DNA of 64,000 bases, taken from contig CAVSDW010000012.1 of the NCBI GenBank assembly GCA_963726665.1, positions 558,001-622,000 of the forward strand, read 5' to 3'. The position numbers and the translations under genes were made by a program. This DNA comes from RPQJ01 sp963726665 (GTDB lineage: Bacteria > Pseudomonadota > Gammaproteobacteria > Steroidobacterales > Steroidobacteraceae). Below are positions 7,967 to 18,758 of the stretch, in pieces (the first letter of the stretch is position 1; every line of letters begins with the position of its first letter). Below the pieces are notes generated by a model. It was not told the origin of the DNA and did no database searches. It saw nothing but the letters and a program-made list of their open reading frames with translations.

Positions 7967-10900
7967 CTAGTTTAACGCCGGCCGCAACCTCCAGCCGTTC
8001 ACGATGAGGTACATCGCCGGAATGATGACCAGCGTCAGGAGGGTCGCCGAGACCATGCCGCCGACCATCGGGGCCGCGATGCGCCGCATGACCTCGGAGC
8101 CGGTGCCCGACCCCCACATGATCGGCAACAGGCCGACGATGATGGTGATCACCGTCATGAGCTTCGGCCGCAACCTGAGGAGCGCTCCTTCCACGATCGC
8201 ATCCCGCAGTTCCTGGCGCGTCGGCTCGCGCCCCGCTTCGCTTGCCTGGCGCCGCCGATCCGCCCACGCGTGCTCGAGGTACATGACCATCACCACGCCA
8301 GTTTCCGTCGCGACTCCGGCGAGCGCGATGAAGCCCACGGCTGCCGCGATCGAGAGGTCGTAGCCGAGCAGGTAGAGGAGCCAGACCCCGCCCACCAGCG
8401 CGAACGGCAGGGCCCCCAGGATCAGCAGCACGTCGCGGGCATTGCGGAAATTCAGATACAGCAGCAGCACGATGATCGCGAGCGTCAACGGCACCACGAC
8501 CTTGAGGCGCTCCACGGCGCGTTGCAGGTATTCGTACTGCCCGGACCAGCCAAGGCTGTAACCGGCCGGCAGCTTCAGCTCCTGCGCGATCTGGCGCCGG
8601 GCATCGGTCACGTACCCGCCGAGGTCGCGGCCCGCCAGGTCCACGAACACCCAGCCCGAGGGCCTCGCGTTCTCGCTCCGGATCATCCCCGGCCCATCCG
8701 CGACGTCGACCCTCGCCACGTCGGCGAGCGTCACGTTGGCGCCGGTCGGCGTCACGAGCGGAAGGTCGCGCAGGCTCTGCAGCGAATCGCGGAAATCCTG
8801 CGGATAGCGCAGGTTGATCGGGTAGCGCTCGAGCCCTTCCACGGTGTAGCTGACGGTCATCCCGCCCACGGCGCTGCCGACGATGTCCTGGACGTCCTTC
8901 ACGTTCAGGCCGTAGCGGCCGGCCGCGATGCGGTCGATGTCGACGTCGATGTAGCGGCCGGTCGCCGTCCTCTCCGCGTAAACGGAGGTGGTACCGGGCA
9001 CCTTGCGAAGGATGTCCTCGATCTGCCGCCCGATCGTCTGGATCGTGCCGAGGTCCGGCCCCATGATCTTGATGCCCACCGGAGTCCTGATCCCCGTAGC
9101 GAGCATGTCGATGCGCGTCTTGATCGGATAGACCCAGGCATTGGAGACGCCCGGGAACTTCACCAGCGCATCGAGCTCCGCCTTGAGCTTGTCCGGCGTC
9201 ATCCCGGGCCGCCACTGGTCGCGCGGCTTCAACTTGATCGTGGTCTCGAACATCTCGATCGGCGCGGGATCGGTGGCCGTCTCCGCGCGACCGGCCTTGC
9301 CGAACACGCGTTCGACTTCGGGCACCGTCCTGATCAGCTTGTCCGTCTGCTGCAGCAGCGAGCGTGCCGCGTCCGTCGACAATCCGGGCAGGGTGGTCGG
9401 CATGTAGAGCAGGTCGCCTTCGTCGAGCTCCGGCATGAACTCGGTGCCCAGCCGCGACGCGGGCCACAGCGTCGCGAACACGAGCACGGTCGCGGCCAGG
9501 ATCACGGTCCAGGGCGCCCGCAGCGCGAACTCGAGAAACGGCCGGTAGACGGCCATCGTTGCGCGATTGACCGGGTTGGCGCGTTCGGGCCGGATGTTGC
9601 CGCGGACCAGCCAGTAGATCAGCACCGGCACCAGCGTGATCGAGAGCAGCGACGCCCAGAGCATGGCGTAGGTCTTGGTGTAGGCAAGCGGCGCGAAGAG
9701 CCTGCCCTCCTGCGCCTCCAGCGTGAACACGGGCAGGAACGAGAGCGCCACGATCATGAGCGAGAAGAACAGCGACGGCCCGACCTCGCGGCACCCGTCG
9801 TAGATCGCCTTCATGCGCTCCGCGCCCTCAACGACGCCGCGCTCGAGCTTCTTGTGCACGTTCTCGATCATCACTATCGCCGCGTCCACCAGCGTCCCGA
9901 TGGCGATGGCGATGCCGCCGAGCGACATGATGTTGGCGTTGATGCCCTGCAGGTGCATGACGATGAAAGCCGAGAGCACCGCGATCGGCGTGACGATCAC
10001 CACGATCAGGCCCGAGCGGGCGTGATACAGGAATACGAGGCACACCAGAGCCACGACGATGAACTCGTCGACCAGCTTGCGCCGGAGATTGTCGACCGCG
10101 CGCTGGATGAGCGCGGAGCGGTCGTAGGTCGTGACGATCTCCACGCCTGCCGGCAGGCTGCCACGGAGCTCCTCGAGCTTGGCCTTGACGCGCTCGATCG
10201 TCGCGCGCGCGTTGTCGCCATTGCGCATGACGATGACCCCGCCCACGGCCTCGCCCTCACCGTCGAGTTCGCCGATGCCTCGCCGCATTTCGGGACCGAT
10301 CCGCACCTCCGCGACGTCGCGCAGCAGCACGGGCGTGCCGCCCTTCGTCGTCATCACGGGGATGCGCTCGAGGTCCTCTATGCTCTTCACGTAGCCCGTC
10401 ACGCGGACCATGTACTCGGCCTCGGCCATCTCGACCACCGAACCGCCGATCTCCTGGTTCCCCGCCCTGATGGCCTGCTCGACCATCATCAGCTGGAGGC
10501 CGTAGCCGCGAAGCCGCAGCGGGTCCACGACCACCTGGTACTGCTTGACCATGCCGCCGATGGTCGCGGCCTCCGCCACGCCGTCGAGCGCCTGGAGCTC
10601 GAACTTCAGAAACCAGTCCTGGATCGAGCGCAGTTGCGCGAGGTCGTGCTTGCCGGTGCGATCCACCAGCGCGTACTGGTAGATCCAGCCGACACCGGTT
10701 GCGTCCGGGCCGAGCGCCGGTCGCACGCCCTCCGGAAGCCTTGCGGTCGGCCTGGCTCAGGTACTCGAGCACGCGCGAGCGCGCCCAGTAGGGATCCGTA
10801 CCGTCCGCGAAGAGCACGTTGACGAACGAGTCGCCGTAGAACGAGTAGCCGCGAACCGTCGTGGCACCCGGCACCGACAGCAGTGCCGTCGTGAGCGGAT

Positions 10901-11099
10901 AGGTCACCTGGTCCTCGACCACGCGCGGCGCCTGCCCCGGGTAGGGCGTGCGAACGATCACCTGCACGTCCGACAGGTCGGGCAGTGCGTCCACCGGGGT
11001 ATTCACGAACGAGTACGCGCCGACCGCCAGGAGCAGGATGGACAGCAGGATCACGAGCGCGCGGTTTTCCAGCGAGGCTCGGATGATCGCGTTGATCAT
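7967..11099 (-). pseudogene. cusA: CusA/SilA-type heavy-metal RND efflux pump, one-base frameshift
   Basis: The span encodes about 1043 residues, the full length of an HME-RND inner-membrane pump that drives metal export across both membranes. The N-terminal part starts MINAIIRASLENRA, preceded by a strong GGAGG ribosome site. It runs in one frame to SRVLEYLSQADRK, and the rest continues in the next frame from LPEGVRPALGPDATGVGW to the stop. One extra base near 10735-10742 accounts for the break; the total length is 3n+1. All conserved pump regions are otherwise present, including GGIAIAIGTLVDAAIVMIEN and the second transmembrane block. As read, translation would stop early. Because the rest is perfectly conserved, a sequencing error is as likely as a true mutation. 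Confidence 0.85.
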
Positions 11100-11114
11100 T
11101 TGAATCGCCTCCGG

Positions 11115-12420
11115 TCAGTCATGCGGCTCGTGGGCTTCCGGCGCAGGCGCCGGGGGCGATTCCTCACTCAGGCGGCCGAGTCCTGCGCGCAGGTTCGCTT
11201 CCGAGTCGAGCAGGAATTGCCCGGCGACCACCACGTTTTCGCCGGCGGCCAGGCCCTCGGTGATCGCGACCCGCTGCCCGCTTTCCGCGCCGGCCACGAC
11301 CCGACGCGGCGCAAAGCGCCCGTCGCCGAGCGCGATCACCACGCGATCCTCGCTGCCTGTGCGGATGAGCGCACTGCGTGGGACGCTGACGACCGGCGCG
11401 CCCCCGGCACCGACGAGACTCACGGACGCAAGCATGTTGGGCCGGATGCCTGCGGGCGGCGAGTCGAGCGTGATCCGCGCCTTGACGGTCCTGGTCTCCA
11501 TGTTCAGTTCCGGATACACGTAATCGACGTGACCGGCGACAGGCTGACCTGGCAGCGAGGGGAAGCGCATTTCCGCGGCGGTTCCCGCCGCCACCCATGC
11601 GGACTGTGCCTCGGGCACCTCCGCAATCACCCACAGGCTGCCGGTTTCGGTGATGGTCATGGCGACCATCTCGGGCGTCAGCATCGAGCCCTGTTCGAGT
11701 TCGATCCCGGTCACGACGCCCGAGATCGGCGCCGTGTAGGTCACGCGACCGGAGGCCCGGCCCGTCTTTTCGAGACGCCCGGCCGCGCCGGGATCGAGGC
11801 CCAGCGCGGCGAGCCGATCCTTCGAAGCATCGATGAGATCGCGATTGCCGACCTTGAGCGCGTCCTGGTATTCCTGCTGCGCGGACTCCAGCATTGGCGA
11901 GTAGAGCGTGAACAGGACCTGTCCCGCGCGCACCGTCTCGCCCATGGTCCGGACCGACAGGCTTTCCACCCAGCCCTCGGCCCGCGGCCGCACCTGCCGT
12001 ACGTGCCGCTCGTCGAACCCCACGTAGCCGACGGTATCGACGCGCCGCGGCAATGAACCCTCGACGGCCGGCTCCGTACGCACGCCAAGGTTGTTCACGA
12101 CTTCGGGGGATATGAGGACCCCGGGTCCCGCGGCATCCGGGAACACCGGTATGTAGTCCATGCCCATCTCGTCCTTCATCGGGACCGGCGAGGTCCGGTT
12201 CGGGTCCATCGGATTGCGGTAAAAAAGCGGCTTCGCGGCGCGGTGCCGCGGCGGTGTCGTCCTTCGCCGAGCTCACCGGCTCCGATGCGGCGGGCGTCTC
12301 ATGGCGCCCGCCGCAGCCGCCAGCGAGCAGCAGCACGAGCGTCGCGGCCACCGCAGCGACCTGGGCACGCGTCCTGTCGCTGTCCGTCATCCGCCGATCA
12401 ATATCCACTGTCCTGTTCAT
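11115..12420 (-). pseudogene. cusB: CusB-type periplasmic adaptor lipoprotein, frameshift in an A6 tract
   Basis: Membrane-fusion proteins of this family bridge CusA and CusC and bind Cu(I)/Ag(I). The start at 12420 overlaps the stop of the outer-membrane factor gene (ATGA). The first frame gives a lipoprotein signal, ATLVLLLAGGCGG, then an Ala-rich linker. Mature conserved sequence resumes in the next frame at YRNPMDPNRTSPVPMKDEMG, the metal-binding Met/Pro motif of CusB proteins, and continues to the stop at 11115. Removing one A from the run of six at 12221-12226 fuses the halves as AAFYRNPMDP. The barrel-sandwich, hairpin and beta-barrel regions (VSVPRSALIRTG, LAAGENVVVAGQFLLDSE) are intact. 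Whether the indel is real cannot be told from the sequence. Confidence 0.82.
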
Positions 12421-13730
12421 GGCTCTTCTCCCACCAGGTAATCGACCTGGTACTGGGCCTGCGCACGATCCGCCGACATGCGCAGGCGCTTCAGGTTGGT
12501 CTCGAGCGCAACGCGACGCGCGGTGACGACGTCGTCGATCATCGCGCGGTTGTTGCGATACGCGAGCAGCGCCGCCTGCACCGACTGGTCGGCCAGCGGC
12601 AAAAGGTCGCTCTCGTAGAATTTCTCCAGCTGACCCGTGCGGTCCGCGACCGCCCAGGCCTCCTCGAGCATCCCCAGCATCTCGCGCTGGTGATCTGTGT
12701 GCATATCACGCAGGCCCTGCGCCTCCGCGCGTGCGGCGGCGATCTCCCGGTCCTGGCGATTGGCGCGGAAGAACGGCAGGTCCACGCTCACCATCGCCGT
12801 CACCATGTCGGATCGAGGCTCGCCGTCGGTCATCTCCCCGCTCCTGAACCCGTAGCTCAGGTCCAGCATCCAGCCCGGACGCGTCGACTGCTCGGCCAGC
12901 TCCACGGCGGTCTGCGCGGCCTCGATGCGCCGCTCGTAGTCCTGTTGTGCCGGGTGCATCATGAGCCTCGCCTCCAGTTCCGCGAGCGGCGGCATGTCCG
13001 TGCGCGCCGGCAGAGTGAACGGACCCGCCCGCGCCGCGTCCTCGACGCCGAGCCAGCGCACGAGCTGCGCCCGCCGCATCGCCGCTTCGCGGTCGAGGTC
13101 CAGCTGCTGCTCCTTGAGCATCGCGACGTCGAGCCCCGCCTGGAGCACGTCGAGCTGCTTGCCGTCGCCCGACGCATACCGGGCGCGCGCAGCGGCGCGC
13201 ATCTGGTCCACCCAGGACGACTGGCTCGTGAGCTGCAGCTTCGCGGCCTCGATGTAGGCGAGTTCCACCCACACCCGGCGGACCTCGCGCTGCACGACGC
13301 GCTTCCTGTCGCCCGCGGCAGCCTGCGAAGCCGTCGCGATCTGCTCCATGCGGCGGCGCGCCAGCTCCCGGGTGCGGCCGGCCGGGAACTCCTGGCTCAC
13401 GCCGACCTCCACCATGGTCATGTCCTCCGCGGTGAAGCTGAAGCCGTCGGTCGGGACGTTGACCGCGCCGAAGCGCAGCCGTGGATCCATGAGCTGCCCT
13501 TCCGCGATGGCGCGTTCGCGCATGCCCGCGGACTCGGCCGCAAGCTGCTGCAGCACGGCGTCGCGCTCGATTGCGAGCCGCTCTGCTGTCGCGAGGGACA
13601 GCGACGGGTCCGCCCGCGAGGCCGGCGCCGCCGCCAGGCTGGCGACCGCGAGCGATGCGAGCGTGACGACCGCGGAAAGTCGTGTGTGATTCAACCGGCC
13701 TTTTTCAGGTACCGGACATTCCTGTGCCAT
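12417..13730 (-). CDS. cusC: TolC-family outer-membrane efflux protein (CusC-like)
   Basis: A 437-residue outer-membrane factor with a signal peptide (LAVASLAAAPASRA) and the long alpha-helical repeats of TolC proteins, including SQEFPAGRTRELARRRMEQI and the duplicated second half ending in ADRAQAQYQVDYLVGEE. It forms the exit duct for the CusBA pump encoded just downstream, with which it overlaps by 4 bases. The start at 13730 is the first in frame; a start nearer the signal peptide (residue 13 onward) is possible, because the first dozen residues are unusually polar. The helical hairpins are shorter than in E. coli CusC but typical of TolC proteins found in copper operons of other proteobacteria. 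Confidence 0.87.
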   Translation of the reverse strand: MAQECPVPEKGRLNHTRLSAVVTLASLAVASLAAAPASRADPSLSLATAERLAIERDAVLQQLAAESAGMRERAIAEGQLMDPRLRFGAVNVPTDGFSFTAEDMTMVEVGVSQEFPAGRTRELARRRMEQIATASQAAAGDRKRVVQREVRRVWVELAYIEAAKLQLTSQSSWVDQMRAAARARYASGDGKQLDVLQAGLDVAMLKEQQLDLDREAAMRRAQLVRWLGVEDAARAGPFTLPARTDMPPLAELEARLMMHPAQQDYERRIEAAQTAVELAEQSTRPGWMLDLSYGFRSGEMTDGEPRSDMVTAMVSVDLPFFRANRQDREIAAARAEAQGLRDMHTDHQREMLGMLEEAWAVADRTGQLEKFYESDLLPLADQSVQAALLAYRNNRAMIDDVVTARRVALETNLKRLRMSADRAQAQYQVDYLVGEEP

Positions 13731-13794
13731 GCGAGAGCCTCCCGGGCTGTGGGCATTCGAACGCGTCCTTGGCGGACGTGGGCCGGGAGGAGCG

Positions 13795-14193
13795 CTACTC
13801 GAGGTAGCGGCAGAAGCGCAGCGGGATGGGTATGCGTGGAACGGGGTCCGGGTTGACCGCGGCCGGCAAGAGGAGACCCTGAGCCGCGACGTCGGTCATG
13901 GGTGTGAACGACGAAACGGGGACCGCCACGAAGAGAATCGCCGCCGCTCGCGCATCGACCTGGGCCTGGTGCGGGTAGGCGCAGGTGCCGTCGTGGTTGG
14001 CAGCCGGAGACGAGTCACCGCCCTGCGGGCAGTATGGGCAGTGCTGCGCTCCGGCCGGCATCGCCGCAGACGCGGCAGTGGCCATCGCGCAAGGCACCAC
14101 GGCCGCCTGCAGCCACGCCAGGCAGAACAACGCCAGCACCACCCTTGCCAGGGAGCGCTGACGTCGTCTGACCGTATGCAGGATCGAATCCAC
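13795..14193 (-). CDS. Small exported Cys/His protein heading the copper operon
   Basis: The GTG at 14193 gives a 132-residue protein with an N-terminal hydrophobic segment (VVLALFCLAWLQAAVVPCAMA) preceded by arginines. A mature part contains HCPYCPQGGD, then HDGTCAYPHQAQ. These Cys and His clusters and the position first in a cus-type operon suggest a periplasmic metal-binding protein, similar in style to the DUF2946-like small proteins of copper operons. No firm family could be assigned. Another in-frame GTG lies at 14304, but a good promoter (14222-14250) sits inside that longer version, which argues for 14193. The stop is 64 bases before cusC. Confidence 0.6.
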   Translation of the reverse strand: MDSILHTVRRRQRSLARVVLALFCLAWLQAAVVPCAMATAASAAMPAGAQHCPYCPQGGDSSPAANHDGTCAYPHQAQVDARAAAILFVAVPVSSFTPMTDVAAQGLLLPAAVNPDPVPRIPIPLRFCRYLE

Positions 14194-14221
14194 TGGCCCT
14201 GTCACCTCGTATCGCGACGCG

Positions 14222-14250
14222 ACCGTACCGCGATCGGGCGACAGGGGCAA
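14222..14250 (-). promoter_or_regulatory. Putative promoter of the copper operon
   Basis: On the minus strand TTGCCC (14250-14245) and TACGGT (14227-14222) are separated by 17 bases, placing transcription start about 20 bases before GTG 14193. The spacer is not the 19 bases of a classical CueR/MerR promoter, so no specific regulator is inferred. Confidence 0.4.
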
Positions 14251-14314
14251 GAAAAGCCGGTGCGCGCGGCCGAGATTTGCGGGAAATCCGTAGAAATCAG
14301 TCACAATTGCCCGG

Positions 14315-15535
14315 GTGACTCGCAGTTACACAGCAGCCATCGTGCTGATGGGCCTGGCCGCATGCCAGGATCGCGACCCCGAGGCGGCCTGGCTCGGGCC
14401 AGCCGCAGAGATCGTCGCGCCGACTGCACCGGGCAGTCGCTACCCGGACCTGGCCTCGACGCCGGGTGGCATGCCGGTGATGAGCTGGCTGGAACCGGCG
14501 ACGGACGGCGGATTCGCACTTCGATACTCGACCTGGACGGGTTCGTCGTGGACCGGCACCCGGACCGTGACGTCCGGTCGCGACTGGTTCGTCAACTGGG
14601 CCGACTTTCCGTCCGTCGTGCCGGTGAGCCGGAGTCTCTGGGCCGCGCACTGGCTGCAGCAGAAGCCGGGAGACGCCTACGCGTACGACGTGCGAATCGC
14701 GGTCAGCACCGACGGGGGCGAGTCGTGGTCGGCGCCGCTCTCGCCCCATGACGACGGCACGCCCACCCAGCACGGGTTCGTTTCTCTGTTCGGCCTCGGG
14801 CAATCGGCGCAGGCCGCGTGGCTCGACGGCCGCCACACCTCGGGCGAGCACGAGCACGCGGGCGTACCGTCAGGCGCGATGACGTTGCGCGGCGCAACGG
14901 TCGGCCCTGCCGGCCGGTTGCTCGGACCGGATCTCGAGATCGACTCGCGCGTCTGCGACTGTTGCCAGACGGATGCGGCGGTAACCCGCGAAGGTGCGGT
15001 TGTCGTCTACAGGGATCGAAGCGGCGACGAGACACGCGACATCGCCCTGGTGCGGAGCACGGGTAGCGGCTGGTCGCAGCCGGTTCGCGTGGCAAGCGAC
15101 GGGTGGAAGATCGATGCCTGCCCCGTGAACGGGCCGGCGGTGGATGCGCGAGGGGACACCGTGGTCGTCGCCTGGTTCACGGCGCCGGACGTGCCACGCG
15201 TGCGAATCGCGTTTTCCGGGGACGGCGGGCGCAGCTTCGCGCCTCCAATCGACGTCGCGAGCGGGCGCATTGCAGGCCGCGTGGACGTGCTCCTGCTGCC
15301 CGACGGACGAGCCGTCGTGAGCTGGCTCACCGACATCAGCGGCGCCGAGGCAATTCGCGCCCAGCCGTTCACCCGGGCCGGTCCCGCCGGCAGGTCCGTG
15401 GTGATCGCAGATACGGGCGTCGACCGCTCGTCAGGCTTCCCGAGAATGGCCGTGGCCGGCAACGGCCTGCTCATCGCGTGGACCCGGGCAGGCGAACCAC
15501 CACGGGTCCACGTGGCCTACGCGCGCCTGCGTTGA
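14315..15535 (+). CDS. Sialidase/BNR-repeat-like lipoprotein with a CDCC motif
   Basis: The 406-residue product starts at a GTG with a short lipoprotein signal, AAIVLMGLAACQDRD, so it is probably anchored in the outer membrane. Repeated blocks such as VSTDGGESWS, SGDGGRSF and the Asp-box-like turns indicate a six-bladed beta-propeller of the exo-alpha-sialidase/BNR type. The catalytic arginine triad of real sialidases is not obvious, so this is probably a binding or structural propeller. A cysteine cluster, RVCDCCQTDAAV (around residue 212), is characteristic of this lipoprotein subfamily. It is divergent from the copper operon, 121 bases from GTG 14193. That proximity and the cysteines make a metal-related role possible, but this is inference. 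Confidence 0.6.
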   Translation: MTRSYTAAIVLMGLAACQDRDPEAAWLGPAAEIVAPTAPGSRYPDLASTPGGMPVMSWLEPATDGGFALRYSTWTGSSWTGTRTVTSGRDWFVNWADFPSVVPVSRSLWAAHWLQQKPGDAYAYDVRIAVSTDGGESWSAPLSPHDDGTPTQHGFVSLFGLGQSAQAAWLDGRHTSGEHEHAGVPSGAMTLRGATVGPAGRLLGPDLEIDSRVCDCCQTDAAVTREGAVVVYRDRSGDETRDIALVRSTGSGWSQPVRVASDGWKIDACPVNGPAVDARGDTVVVAWFTAPDVPRVRIAFSGDGGRSFAPPIDVASGRIAGRVDVLLLPDGRAVVSWLTDISGAEAIRAQPFTRAGPAGRSVVIADTGVDRSSGFPRMAVAGNGLLIAWTRAGEPPRVHVAYARLR

Positions 15536-15540
15536 ACCTT

Positions 15541-15572
15541 GCGCATGCCCCGCTCCCGGGACGGGCATGTGC
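15541..15572 (+). terminator. Hairpin between the lipoprotein gene and icd
   Basis: A 10-bp stem with one G-U pair, GCGCATGCCC and GGGCATGTGC, has a 12-base loop and lies 5 bases after the lipoprotein stop. A T-containing stretch (ccccttattttccc) follows. It probably ends the upstream transcript, or forms part of the icd leader. Confidence 0.5.
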
Positions 15573-15624
15573 TACGATTCACCCCTTATTTTCCCGGTCT
15601 AACCGAACCTCCGGAGCTCGACAG

Positions 15625-16926
<1,302 letters not shown>

Positions 16927-16946
16927 CGCTCCCGTCGGCGCGTACG

Positions 16947-18715
16947 GTGCAGACGGAAGCCTTGAATCCCACGGCCCCCGGCGTGCGCGCGCGCGACGAA
17001 CTGATCCGCGGGTGCGCGCAGGCGCTGGTCGATTCCTTCGCGGAATACAACGCGGAGTTCCGTGCCGTCACGCAGCGCGCGAGGCAGCGCTTCGAGGACC
17101 GTGACTGGCGGGGCAGCCAGCGCGACGCGGTCGAGCGCATCGACCTCTACCGCAAGTACGTCACCGGCGCGGTCGAGCACATGCGCCGGGAACTCGGCGA
17201 GGACGTGCACGAACGGGCCATCTGGTCGAGCATCAAGCGGCGATTCGCCGAATTGATCGACCCGCTGCCGGACAGCGAGTTCCCAAAGACCTTCTTCTCG
17301 TCCGTCACGCGCACGACCTTCGACACCGCGGGCGTGGACCCTGCCGTCGAATTCGTGGCACTCGACATGGACCCGCTCGGCAGCGTCACCACCCACGTGG
17401 AGACCAAGGTCTACGCGAACCGCGGTTCGGTGGACCTGCTGGTCGAGGAACTGCTCGCCGACTTCCGGTTCCGCACCCCGTACCGCGACTTCGACCTGAG
17501 CGTGAAGCGCGTGTCCGACGAGATCAAGGCTGCCCTCGACTCGGGCGGCGAGCGCCGCACCATCGAGCGGCTCGAGGTCATCAAGGAAGTCTTCTACCAG
17601 ATGACGCGCGCGTACCTCGTCGGTCGCATCAGCGGCCGGGGCTGGGCGCTGCCGTTCGTGGTCGCGCTCCGCAACCAGGACAGCGGCGTGCTGGTGGACG
17701 CCATCATGCTCGAGGAAGGCACGGTAAGCGTGCTCTTCAGCTTCACGCGCTCGTACTTCCACGTCGACCTCGCCCACGTCGGCGAGGTCGTCAAGTTCCT
17801 GAAGGACATCCTGCCCCTCAAGCCGGTGAGCGAGCTCTACACCGTGCTCGGGCGCGCCAAGCAGGGCAAGACGGAGCGCTTCCGCGAACTCTTCCGGCAC
17901 CTGCAGCACTCCGACGACCAGTTCGCGCTGGCGCCGGGCGAGAAAGGGCTGGTGATGGTGTGCTTCACCCTGCCCTCCTACGACGTGGTCTTCAAGCTGA
18001 TCCGCGACAAGTTCCCCTACCAGAAGAACATCCAGCGCCAGGACGTGCTCGAGAAGTACGACCTCGTGTTCAAGCACGACCGCGCCGGGCGGCTGGTGGA
18101 CGCCCAGGAATTCAAGCTGGTCAAGCTGCCGAAGGCACGGTTCGCGCCCGAGCTGCTCGAGGAACTGCTCACCGAGACGGCGGACACCGTCCACGACGAG
18201 GGCGAGGAGCTCGTGATCGACCACATGTACGTCGAGCGCCGCATGACGCCGCTCAACCTCTATGTGCGCACGGCGACGCGCGAGCAGGCGGAGAAGGCGG
18301 TGCTCGACTACGGGCAGGCGATCCGCGACCTGGCGGGCACAATATTTTTCCCGGCGACCTGCTGCTCAAGAACTTCGGCGTGACCCGCCACGGGCGCGTG
18401 ATCTTCTACGACTACGACGAGCTGTGCCTCGTCACCGACTGCCGCTTCCGCGAGATTCCGGAGGCGCGGCACGAGGAAGACGAAATGCTGAGCGAGACCT
18501 GGTACTACGTCGGCGACAGCGACGTCTTTCCAGAGACGTTCATCAACTTCCTCGGCTTCGATCCCGAGCTGAAGAGGGTCTTCCTGGACGCGCACCGCGA
18601 GATACTCACCGCCGAGTGGTGGCGCGGCATCCAGCAGCGACTGCGCGAAGGGGACCTGCTCGAGGTGCTGCCCTACCACAAGCACCGCGTCCGCGTGTTC
18701 AGCAGCATGGTATGA
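16947..18715 (+). pseudogene. aceK: Isocitrate dehydrogenase kinase/phosphatase, one-base frameshift near 18345
   Basis: AceK phosphorylates Icd to divert isocitrate into the glyoxylate shunt and also removes the phosphate. From GTG 16947 the frame encodes an N-terminal regulatory half and most of the kinase (AFVVALRNQDSGVLVDAI, KHDRAGRLVDAQEFKLVKLP). It breaks at DLAGT: the conserved continuation NIFPGDLLLKNFGVTRHGR is in another frame and runs to the stop at 18715. A missing base in the AT-rich tract at about 18343-18350 explains it. The total span equals a full-length AceK of about 590 residues. Damage falls directly before the catalytic FPGDLLLKNFG loop, so the product as read would be inactive. 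All other residues look intact, so a consensus error should be excluded first. Confidence 0.88.
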
Positions 18716-18758
18716 ACATGAGCAACCGTCCGCCCGCGCTGGCTGGTGCTGCTGCTGC

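Noticed and set aside
8270..10822. 850-codon plus-strand open frame opposite cusA
   Set aside because: Antisense to the conserved RND pump; composition is that of a shadow frame.
14194..14304. Longer version of the small copper-operon protein starting at GTG 14304
   Set aside because: A plausible promoter lies inside the extension, and the signal peptide would be preceded by 50 extra residues.
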